A model generated the notes under the pieces. That model did no database searches. It had not been told where the DNA came from and saw only the letters and a list, made by a program, of their open reading frames with translations. Positions 13,616 to 20,275 of a stretch of DNA of 20,275 nucleotides are shown here, in pieces. The DNA is from CAZIRO01 sp964541595 (GTDB lineage: Bacteria; Acidobacteriota; HRBIN11). Numbering within the stretch: the first letter of the stretch is position 1; every line of letters starts with the position of its first letter. The position numbers were made by a program, and so were the translations under genes. The DNA lies in assembly GCA_964541595.1 (NCBI GenBank), contig CAZIRO010000033.1:1-20275 (forward strand), written 5' to 3'.

Positions 13616-15433
13616 TTAGTCAAGACCAAACACATACAGCATACCACCGATCGTTGTCGCCTTATCCAGGCCGGAGGAGTATGCAGCACCGACCGCACCC
13701 AGCGCACCGAACGGATCATCCGGCGGCAGTCCGGCGGCAATCGGCAGTGCGAACCAGCCACCGACGCCGGAATATACGGCGATGTACTGCTTGCCATCCG
13801 GACCCTTATAGGTCATCGGTGCCGCGATGATACCGGACCCCACTTTGTGCTTCCACAGCACCTTGCATGTCTTCACGTCGACGGCTTTGAACCACCCGTC
13901 CAGTGTGCCGTAAAACGCCAGACCACCACCCGTCGTCAGCACACCGCTCCAGACCGGGAACCGCTCACGGATTTCGCACTTTTCCGTACCGGTCGAAGCG
14001 TCCCAGGCGATGAACCGACCCCAGTAATTGTCCTTGCCTTCATGCCCGGAGAACATCAGCACGTTCGCGCCCACATAGGGTGCACCGGCGGTGTATTTCA
14101 CTTCCACGCCTTCGTAGTTCATGCACATGTTGTTCGTCGGCACATAGAACAGTCCGGTACCCGGATGGAACGCTGCCGGCTGCTGGTCCTTACCACCCAT
14201 GGCGCAGGGGCAGATGTTCTTCGTGTCGACGCCCTGTTTCGTGCGCTTTTCCGGTACTTCGATCGGCCGTCCCGTCTTGAGGTCCACGCCGCGTGCCCAG
14301 TTGACATACACAAACGGTTTCGCCACCAGCAGGGTCCCCGTGGCACGGTCCCAGGTGTATGCAAAACCGTTCCGGTCAAAGTGCACGGCGGCTTTGACCT
14401 TTCGCCCGCGAATGGTCAGATCCGCCAGGATGACCTCATTCACACCGTCGTAGTCCCAGGCATCCCACGGCGTCATCTGGTACGCCCACCGTGCCTGACC
14501 ATTGTCTGGATTACGTGCAAAGATAGATGTGGACCACTTGTTATCGCATTCACCCTTCTTCGGGTCCCCCTTGCAGCGCTGGGTGGGGTTCCATGTGCCC
14601 GGATTCGAGGTGCCATAGTAAAACAGATTCAGTTGCGGATCGTACGACAGCCAGCCCCATACAGTAGCACCACCGATTTTCCAGTCATCGCCAGGCCATG
14701 TGCGGGTGCCTTCACCGAACCGCCCATAGTGTGGATTTTCCTTGTTGAAATTCGGCGCCAGACACATTTCATCGTCGGGCCCCGTATTGTAGCACAGCCA
14801 TTCCCGTTTGCCCGTGTTCAGATTATATGCTGCCACACGACCGCGTACGCCAAACTCACCACCAGAGATCCCCACAAGTACTTTATCCTTCACCACTATT
14901 GGGGCCATCGTGATCGTTTCACCCTTCGTCGGGTCTGCGTGTTTGACTTTCCAGACCTCCCGGCCGGTCTTGGCGTCCAGGGCGATCACCTGACCGTCCA
15001 GTGTGGTCATGATGATCTTCCCATTCGCATACGCCAGACCACGGTTGACCAGGTCGCAGCAGGCCACCGGGATGGCCCGTTGGTCCTGTTTCGGGGTGTA
15101 TTTCCATTTGATCCGATAGGGTTTCGCCGTGAGGTCGAGCGCGTACACGTGATTGGGCCACGCAGTATGCACGTACATCGTGTTGCCGACCACGAGCGGA
15201 GAGCCCTCATGTCCGCGCAGCGTACCTGTCGAAAACGTCCACACGACTTTCAGCCGTTTCACATTTTGCGTGTTGATCTGAGACAATGGGCTGTAGCCGG
15301 TCGCCCAGTAGTTCTTCCGCTGCATCGGCCACTGCCCCGGGTCTTTCCCCAGTCGCAGCACTTCCTCGTTCGAATGGGCCATGAAGGGCACCGCCAGCAA
15401 GAGCACGGTGCACCACAGCACGACCTTACGCAT
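13616..15433 (-). CDS. xoxF: XoxF, lanthanide-dependent PQQ methanol/alcohol dehydrogenase
   Basis: A 605-residue periplasmic eight-bladed PQQ dehydrogenase with a signal peptide (1-21). Metal and catalytic residues by motif: E193 (GISGGEFG), N277 (GTSNPG), D327 and D329 in WDAWDYDGVNE. The second Asp marks lanthanide-dependent XoxF enzymes; calcium MxaF has Ala there. Also seen are the vicinal disulfide C125-C126 (PVACCD) above PQQ and R354 (FDRNG). It oxidises methanol or similar alcohols and passes electrons to cytochrome cGJ. The start is ATG 15433, preceded by GGAGGG; the longer GTG form would overlap this site. Extra cysteines (287, 296, 486, 523) and a short insert after N277 are unusual. 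It has its own promoter and a long structured leader. Confidence 0.97.
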   Translation of the reverse strand: MRKVVLWCTVLLLAVPFMAHSNEEVLRLGKDPGQWPMQRKNYWATGYSPLSQINTQNVKRLKVVWTFSTGTLRGHEGSPLVVGNTMYVHTAWPNHVYALDLTAKPYRIKWKYTPKQDQRAIPVACCDLVNRGLAYANGKIIMTTLDGQVIALDAKTGREVWKVKHADPTKGETITMAPIVVKDKVLVGISGGEFGVRGRVAAYNLNTGKREWLCYNTGPDDEMCLAPNFNKENPHYGRFGEGTRTWPGDDWKIGGATVWGWLSYDPQLNLFYYGTSNPGTWNPTQRCKGDPKKGECDNKWSTSIFARNPDNGQARWAYQMTPWDAWDYDGVNEVILADLTIRGRKVKAAVHFDRNGFAYTWDRATGTLLVAKPFVYVNWARGVDLKTGRPIEVPEKRTKQGVDTKNICPCAMGGKDQQPAAFHPGTGLFYVPTNNMCMNYEGVEVKYTAGAPYVGANVLMFSGHEGKDNYWGRFIAWDASTGTEKCEIRERFPVWSGVLTTGGGLAFYGTLDGWFKAVDVKTCKVLWKHKVGSGIIAAPMTYKGPDGKQYIAVYSGVGGWFALPIAAGLPPDDPFGALGAVGAAYSSGLDKATTIGGMLYVFGLD

Positions 15434-15620
15434 ATGCACCCTCCAATGGAGAGTTTGAGGTTAGAAGGTTGATCAATGGATCCATAAGAGCAGATATGAG
15501 ACACACTGGAGGGTGACATGTCCGGGGGATGAAGGACCGATGCCAGCGGAGAGATGGACGCGCGCAATATGCACCACCCGATGGGTGACGCATTGCCAAC
15601 CAGCGTCTGGAATGTTCACT

Positions 15621-15646
15621 GCAAACACACCCCCTTGTGTGTTTGC
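15621..15646. repeat. Hairpin/operator copy 2 in the xoxF leader
   Basis: GCAAACACA and TGTGTTTGC are perfect 9-bp arms around CCCCCTTG (CAAGGGGG in the transcript). The 17-bp segment GCAAACACACCCCCTTG matches copy 1 at 15 of 17 positions. Confidence 0.75.
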
Positions 15647-15670
15647 CGGACCCCTGGTTGACCGGGCCGC

Positions 15671-15692
15671 GCATGCACACCCCCTTGGCATG
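15671..15692. repeat. Hairpin/operator copy 1 in the xoxF leader
   Basis: GCATGCACACCCCCTTG (15671-15687) is the counterpart of 15621-15637, exactly 50 bp away. It is flanked by CATGC/GCATG arms (15672-15676 and 15688-15692). It starts within a few nucleotides of the predicted transcription start, a typical repressor position. Confidence 0.72.
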
Positions 15693-15701
15693 TTGGATTC
15701 C

Positions 15702-15729
15702 ATTATACTGAAAACAACCCGAATGTCAA
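15702..15729 (-). promoter_or_regulatory. Near-perfect sigma-70 promoter of xoxF
   Basis: The minus strand reads TTGACA (15729-15724), 16 bp, TATAAT (15707-15702). Both hexamers are full consensus, so the basal promoter should be strong, and control must come from a repressor or the leader. A further TATAAT at 15792-15787 lacks a clear -35. The region 15709-15842 is AT-rich and otherwise empty. Confidence 0.85.
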
Positions 15730-15842
15730 AACAAACATGTAGAACACGTGCCCCGCAAAAGACACATCGCGGAATCCCGACTTCAAATTATATTTTGTTC
15801 CTATTTGATTTCATTGATTTGCGGGAAGACTACAGCCGCGCG

Positions 15843-18788
15843 CTAAAATGTATACCGCACCCCGATGCGGAAAATGCGCGGAGAAATGATTTCGGTCACC
15901 CGGTCGTACAGTTCCGGGGCGTTTGCAATGCCAAATTTTCGCGTGGCCACTGCGCGGTTTAAAATGTTGAACCCGTCGATGATGACGTCGATACGACCGA
16001 ATGGACCGATACGGAATCGCCGCTCCATCCGAACGTTCAACAGCCAGAATACGGGCAGCCGCTTCTCGGCAAGCCGATGTGTGTAAACGTCCACGATACT
16101 GCCCCAGCCGTTCGATGGCCGAGACGCACGATACACCGATGCGTAGAGCAACCCGTCGCGTGCGATCAGGACACCGGACAGGTAGAACTGCCCCGGAAGA
16201 CGTACGGTCCCGCCAAGTTTGACCATCCAGCGCATGTGATTCATGACATCGGTTTCCCAACCCGTCGTGAAGTATGGACCGCGATTGAGTTGCGGGACGT
16301 TCGTCGGGTCCAGGTAGGCCCGCCGGTCACGCATGAACTGTAGATTCTGTTGAAGCGTCAGGGCGCCGAACAACTGCCAGCCGCGCGAGAACCGACGACG
16401 GACGCGGAACTCGATGCCCAGATACCGGGTGTCAAACGCGGGCCGGTTTTCCCAGCGCAACCCGGCCGGTTTGGGGATCGTACACGCGTATACCGGCCAT
16501 CCGCCCCACTCCGGCGGGACCGTACCCGCCTGCACCCAGCAATTGTAGAAATCCGCGTCGGTATAGCGTCCTTCGGGGTCGTATGGAAATGTCCACACGT
16601 AATCCCAGGCGCGACGGTAAAATGCATGTATCCCCAGTGCCCAGTCCGCATGGACCGCGTGTTCGACACCCAGCATCCACTCCACAGTACGCGGAGACCG
16701 ATAATCTTCTGCGATGGTGTGGATGGAGCGGTTCGGGTCCCCGAGCGCATGGTCCCAGAAGACCGGCGTCGCAAAATCGATCTCGTGCACATCCGGAATC
16801 CCATTCCCATTGAAATCGCCGCGCCATCGAAAACGCAATTCCCGCCGACCCGTGGGAGACAGCAGCATCGGTTCATCGATCCCAAGGGCGGACGGATACA
16901 CGGCGAAAGAGGCCTTTATCACCGTTCGCCCATCTCCGCGGAGATCGTATCCGATACTGATCCGCGGGGACAACGTATGCCATATGAACGGCATGGCACG
17001 GTTCCGGGTCCGTCCACCGGGCAGCCAGTCCGGGCGGAGCGGATGCGCCGGCGTGGACGAAGCACGCAGCCCGTTTTGCTGAATATCCCAGCGCAATCCG
17101 ATCGTGGCGGACCACCGACGCCATGTGATCGTGTCCTGAAAGTAGAATCCCCAGTGACGCCGATACGTACGTGTATGCCCTTCCCGGATCAACCAGATCT
17201 CGCCACCCGCTTCGGGATCGTCAATGTCCCAGTATGCCCAGACGATGCCGTTTGCGAATCCCTCCGCAAGTCGAACCTCACTGTCCCGGAACTCGAGACC
17301 GATCTTGAATTCATGGTGACCGCCCAGCAGATGAATCCGGTACAGGATCGATTGCAGATGCACATTCCACGACCGCGTGGACTGATCTTCCCATGCATAA
17401 CTGTCTCGCCAGACTCCCGTGCGGTAATCGAAACGTGCGGGCTGTTCAGTGCCGCCCATGGGCAGTAGACGATTGCGCGTACGGTTCCAGCTGACCTTTG
17501 CGGAGAGAAACCAGTTCGGGCGCGCGAGCCACTCGTCCTGTACTTTAATCAGCGGGGTCCATTCACGCTGGTCGTATGTGGTCTCGGGGGGCCGCTCGAA
17601 TTCTGCCTGGTACCCCTGGCGGTGATGCAGCGAACCCAGAGCGAGGACTTCCAGCAGGTGCGCACCCCAGCGAGCGTTCCCCTTCAGCGTCAGGTGATCG
17701 AGATGCCGGATATCGTGTTGAAACGCGACCAGATCGTTCGTCGCATCGGTATCTTTTTCCGGTTCCGGTAGTGCCGGCAGTGTGTCCGTATCGCCGTCTG
17801 CCTCATCTTCCACGGTGGGCACGATCAGATCGTAATCCAGCCCGCCGTAAGCGATCCATCCCCACATCCGGTCCGCACGAAACGCACCGCCGGACTGCAC
17901 CCCGTAGTCTTTAATATCCTGGATGCGGTCGGACTCGAGTCCCGCGACCGTGGCCGCATCCAGTTTGCGGGTGTTGTCACCCTGCAGGGCATCGCCCGTC
18001 CACAGAAACCGGCCGCCCATAGAGAACCGGTTTTCTCCGCGGCGGGTGATCAGGTTGATGATCACGCCTCCGGTGAACGACTCGACGTCACTGGCGCCTG
18101 ACGTGATCTGAATCTCCTCGAATGCGTCAAAATCGTAGTAGATCGGACTGGTTCCGGGGACGGCCACATCGGTGATCGGAACACCGTCCAGATGCCACTG
18201 GTTGTCTCGCCACTCCGCCCCGCGTGCGGTGAAGTCCGACAGGCGCCCGACCTCACTTCCACCGTCCAGACGTTCGGTTTCCACAAACACACCAGGTGCC
18301 AGCGCGAGGACCATCCATGGATCCCGTGCAACCGGCAGGGTCGCCAGCACTTCCCGGACAAAATGCGTACTCACCTTGGTGTCTTTGATGTCGATCTGTT
18401 CGGTCGCACTGCGGACGACAATCTCGTGTGCTGCACCCAGGCGCAACCGGACATCCACGCGCGTGTTTGCACCGGCACGCACTTCAATCGATTCGCGGGT
18501 GAGCGGCTGAAAGCCCTGCAGCACAAACTCCAGTCGATACGATGTGCCCGGCGGCAGGCCGTGGAATGCATACGTACCGTCGACATCCGTGACCGTTCGC
18601 AATTCACCGGTCGCGGGTGATGTCAGGATCACCAGGACCCCCGCAAGGGGTTGCCGGTCCGGATCGGTCACCCGGCCGTAGATCGTACCGGTCGGCGTCT
18701 GCGCCCGGACGGGGATGACCCCGCACAGCCAGACGATGCCCCCGAGTATTGCGCACCAGCGACACAACCACTTCCGATACCGCCACAT
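15843..18788 (-). CDS. Oar-like TonB-dependent outer-membrane receptor
   Basis: A 981-residue outer-membrane receptor. Domains in order: signal peptide (about 1-29, ending VRAQ), carboxypeptidase-regulatory-like beta domain (33-115, GTIYGRVTDPDRQPLAGVLV and DGTYAFHGLPPGTSYRLE), plug (about 125-250, with WHLDGVPITDV and GGVIINLITRRGEN), then a beta barrel ending in the aromatic RIGVRYTF typical of outer-membrane proteins. Residues 658-669 (DFNGNGIPDVHE) fit an EF-hand-like metal loop, and residues 327-352 are strongly acidic. This receptor class imports metal chelates, peptides or carbohydrates using TonB energy. It lies directly upstream of xoxF, so lanthanide or lanthanophore uptake is possible but unproven. 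The ATG follows GAGGTGAC; the gap to the beta-propeller gene is 44 bp. Confidence 0.95.
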   Translation of the reverse strand: MWRYRKWLCRWCAILGGIVWLCGVIPVRAQTPTGTIYGRVTDPDRQPLAGVLVILTSPATGELRTVTDVDGTYAFHGLPPGTSYRLEFVLQGFQPLTRESIEVRAGANTRVDVRLRLGAAHEIVVRSATEQIDIKDTKVSTHFVREVLATLPVARDPWMVLALAPGVFVETERLDGGSEVGRLSDFTARGAEWRDNQWHLDGVPITDVAVPGTSPIYYDFDAFEEIQITSGASDVESFTGGVIINLITRRGENRFSMGGRFLWTGDALQGDNTRKLDAATVAGLESDRIQDIKDYGVQSGGAFRADRMWGWIAYGGLDYDLIVPTVEDEADGDTDTLPALPEPEKDTDATNDLVAFQHDIRHLDHLTLKGNARWGAHLLEVLALGSLHHRQGYQAEFERPPETTYDQREWTPLIKVQDEWLARPNWFLSAKVSWNRTRNRLLPMGGTEQPARFDYRTGVWRDSYAWEDQSTRSWNVHLQSILYRIHLLGGHHEFKIGLEFRDSEVRLAEGFANGIVWAYWDIDDPEAGGEIWLIREGHTRTYRRHWGFYFQDTITWRRWSATIGLRWDIQQNGLRASSTPAHPLRPDWLPGGRTRNRAMPFIWHTLSPRISIGYDLRGDGRTVIKASFAVYPSALGIDEPMLLSPTGRRELRFRWRGDFNGNGIPDVHEIDFATPVFWDHALGDPNRSIHTIAEDYRSPRTVEWMLGVEHAVHADWALGIHAFYRRAWDYVWTFPYDPEGRYTDADFYNCWVQAGTVPPEWGGWPVYACTIPKPAGLRWENRPAFDTRYLGIEFRVRRRFSRGWQLFGALTLQQNLQFMRDRRAYLDPTNVPQLNRGPYFTTGWETDVMNHMRWMVKLGGTVRLPGQFYLSGVLIARDGLLYASVYRASRPSNGWGSIVDVYTHRLAEKRLPVFWLLNVRMERRFRIGPFGRIDVIIDGFNILNRAVATRKFGIANAPELYDRVTEIISPRIFRIGVRYTF

Positions 18789-18832
18789 TTTTCCGTCACC
18801 TCACGGGGCAGGCCACGGGTTCCCCGTACTAT

Positions 18833-19927
18833 TTACGGCATGTCCAGCGATCCGTATGCATGGGGATAAGTGACGATACCCCATGGGAGCTTGAATCCGG
18901 TGATCACGCGGACCTTTTCATACGTTCGGGCATCGATGACATGGACATCGTGCGATCGACCGCAGGCAATGAGGATGTATCGGTCGTCTGGAGTGAACGT
19001 AAAGTGCCAGCATCGGCGACCCACGGGAATTTCATGCTGAAGCCGCAGATCCGGGAAGGAGAATACCTGCAATTGCTGCGCACGTGCGGCCGCAACGAAC
19101 AACCGTGTCCCCGAACGGTCGAAGGCGACGCCGTATGGACCGCGACCGGTGGGGACGAACCGCAGGATCCGGAATTCCGCATCCAGCAAAGCGAGGTTAC
19201 TGCTTGCCTCCAGCGTGACCACCCAGTATCGGCCGTCCGGTGAGACTTTAATTCCGCGCGGGCGATATCCCTGTTCCGAAAGGTCGATATGGTGCACACG
19301 TTCGCCGGTTGCGATATCGAATACACTGACCGTATCGTCCGCCTCGTTGGTCACAACGAGTCGTTTTCCATCCGGTGTAAATGCGATCCCCTCGGTTTCC
19401 AGACCGCCCTGAAATGATCGTACTACCGTCCATGCGCGTGTATCGATGATCACGATACGAGATGGGGGAAATGTACCGGCTTGCAGGGCCGCTTCTTCCT
19501 CCTCTTCGCGTTCTTTGCCGGGAGGACCGCCACGCGCGCCGGGTTCGTGCGACGTGAAAATCCAGTATCCATTCGGGTGCAACCTGAGGAATTCCGGATT
19601 CGTGCCGATCGGAATCCGGCGCACCACCTCCATTCGCACGGTATCGATCACGGAAACGTCTTTCGTGCGTTTATTGGCGGTCAGTACGTACCGGCCATCC
19701 GGTGTGACGACGATACCGCGCGGTCCGACGCCGTCGACCGGAATCTCGCGAATGACCTTGAAGTCGTGGAGATCGAGTACCGTCACACCCCCCTCTTCGT
19801 TGGATACGTACGCCACGTTTTGCGGGACGGTGGCCGTCTCCGCGAGCGCGTACAGCCCGATGGCGACCCCACCGCTCAGGAAAACGGCTCCCCAGCCGAG
19901 TAGGAACCACCATGAACGAAATCGCAT
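18833..19927 (-). CDS. YVTN beta-propeller protein, PQQ-catabolism-associated type
   Basis: A 364-residue protein with an N-terminal membrane segment or signal peptide (FLLGWGAVFLSGGVAIGLYAL, about 8-28) and a seven-bladed propeller of YVTN repeats: AYVSNEEGGVTVLDL, RGIVVTPDGRYVLTANK, EGIAFTPDGKRLVVTNEADDTVSVFD, RGIKVSPDGRYWVVT, YGVAFDRSGTRLFVAAA and FTFTPDDRYILIACG. It resembles the beta-propeller proteins found with PQQ-dependent alcohol oxidation clusters (TIGR03866-like). Residues about 127-152 are an inserted loop rich in Gly, Pro and Glu (KEREEEEEAA). It probably sits in the periplasm, role unknown, perhaps as a scaffold or binding protein for the dehydrogenase system. It precedes the TonB receptor gene by 44 bp and is likely co-transcribed with it. 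Confidence 0.88.
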   Translation of the reverse strand: MRFRSWWFLLGWGAVFLSGGVAIGLYALAETATVPQNVAYVSNEEGGVTVLDLHDFKVIREIPVDGVGPRGIVVTPDGRYVLTANKRTKDVSVIDTVRMEVVRRIPIGTNPEFLRLHPNGYWIFTSHEPGARGGPPGKEREEEEEAALQAGTFPPSRIVIIDTRAWTVVRSFQGGLETEGIAFTPDGKRLVVTNEADDTVSVFDIATGERVHHIDLSEQGYRPRGIKVSPDGRYWVVTLEASSNLALLDAEFRILRFVPTGRGPYGVAFDRSGTRLFVAAARAQQLQVFSFPDLRLQHEIPVGRRCWHFTFTPDDRYILIACGRSHDVHVIDARTYEKVRVITGFKLPWGIVTYPHAYGSLDMP

Positions 19928-20067
19928 ACCATACCCTCACCCGTTCAAATGCAAGGCCTGGATCCCCCACATTCCGTGGACATGTGGTATCCTGCGCCCC
20001 TTGGCCGATGGCATCCATCATACGGATCCGCAACAGCCGAATCAAACGGTTGCGCCGGGGATCGGCT

Positions 20068-20164
20068 CGCGCTGGCATCAGGGCAGGCAATGGAACACCG
20101 TATCCCGGTGCCTGATCCCGATCACGAGACCGCGCTGAAATCAGAGCAGGGAATGGGACATCGT
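20068..20164. repeat. Imperfect tandem repeat, 63-bp period
   Basis: The segment starting CGCGCTGGCATCAGGGCAGG at 20068 recurs at 20131 as CGCGCTGAAATCAGAGCAGG. Over 34 bp, 28 positions agree. The rest of the 63-bp units has diverged. Confidence 0.65.
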
Positions 20165-20241
20165 GGGTGCCCATTCAGCCATGCGACGTCCCCGGCCCAT
20201 TGGATGCCCTGTCCCCTGTCTTTCGTCTCCCGTCGCAAATA

Positions 20242-20275
20242 CCTGCCACCCGCCACCTGGGACCTGAGACCTGGG
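20242..20275. repeat. Degenerate heptamer-type repeat at the right edge
   Basis: The plus strand shows CCTGCCACCCGCCACCTGGG followed by ACCTGAGACCTGGG. Read on the minus strand this is CCCAGGTCTCAGGTCCCAGG, the same CAGGTNT family as 4327-4396 in opposite orientation. It is cut by the window edge. Confidence 0.6.

Larger units (their letters stand above)
15434..15695 (-). other. Long structured 5' leader of xoxF
   Basis: From the promoter at 15702-15729 to the xoxF ATG there are about 262 nt without a supported gene. On the transcribed strand it holds hairpins at 15672-15692 and 15621-15646, and a 9-pair stem with wobbles (GCGTCACCC/GGGTGGTGC, loop ATC) at about 15572-15592. The ATG is preceded by GGAGGG. 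It may be a cis-regulatory RNA, or a DNA operator region placed downstream of the promoter. No known riboswitch consensus was recognised. Confidence 0.6.
19928..20275. other. Intergenic region at the right edge, repeats but no supported gene
   Basis: No convincing coding frame is seen in these 348 bp. They contain an inverted repeat CCACAT-N9-ATGTGG (19967-19987) about 40 bp upstream of the beta-propeller start, a 63-bp-period imperfect tandem repeat from 20068, and CAGGT-type heptamers at the edge. A promoter for the beta-propeller and receptor genes should lie here, but no clear -35/-10 pair was found. Confidence 0.5.

Noticed and set aside
15426..15680. 84-codon minus-strand open frame in the xoxF leader
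   Set aside because: It starts with GTG inside a hairpin, resembles no family and overlaps the xoxF start; judged a chance frame, although a short leader peptide is not excluded.
1..20275. tRNA, rRNA, CRISPR arrays, transposases or phage genes
   Set aside because: None was recognised on either strand; repeats found are short and intergenic, without regular spacers.

Overview
The window looks like chromosomal DNA of a Gram-negative, moderately GC-rich bacterium, most likely an Acidobacteriota member or close relative. The clues are an Oar-like TonB-dependent receptor with an N-terminal carboxypeptidase-regulatory-like domain, a small exported coiled-coil protein with a GQSLADVARKEKER start typical of acidobacterial genomes, and an LsrF-type aldolase. 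This assignment is inference. No rRNA, tRNA, CRISPR array, transposase or phage gene was seen.

Left part (1-5445, all minus strand): a three-gene set runs from an LsrF/DhnA-type aldolase through a small membrane-anchored coiled-coil protein to a zinc-dependent alcohol dehydrogenase cut by the left edge. Upstream lie an unrecognised gene (2256-2903), an orphan branched-chain-amino-acid-type periplasmic binding protein (3078-4244), and two tandem hsp20 genes. The hsp20 pair ends in an intrinsic terminator and begins at a region carrying a HAIR-type (HspR) inverted repeat. Ten degenerate heptamers lie between the hsp20 pair and the binding-protein gene.

Middle part (5696-11558, plus strand): nadA, an exported coiled-coil protein and pqqB look like one operon. 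Then come a PerR-like Fur-family regulator with its own near-consensus promoter, and pqqE, pqqA, pqqC and pqqD. This is a complete PQQ biosynthesis set (A, B, C, D, E) in the unusual order B-[fur]-E-A-C-D. Strong hairpins sit on both sides of the 27-codon pqqA.

Right part (11572-19927, minus strand, convergent with pqq): a YVTN beta-propeller protein, a 981-residue TonB-dependent receptor, a lanthanide-type methanol dehydrogenase XoxF (with the diagnostic Asp-x-Asp), a separate XoxJ binding protein, and a cytochrome c fused to a shortened XoxJ-like domain (cytochrome cGJ type). xoxF has its own strong promoter and a leader of about 260 nt. That leader holds two 17-bp repeats exactly 50 bp apart, each inside a hairpin.

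Taken together, the plus-strand cluster makes PQQ and the minus-strand cluster makes the periplasmic PQQ/lanthanide alcohol oxidation system: the dehydrogenase, its accessory protein, its electron-accepting cytochrome and possibly a metal uptake receptor. The least described elements are the xoxF leader, the hairpins around pqqA, the regulator inside the pqq cluster, and the pairing of cGJ with a stand-alone XoxJ.
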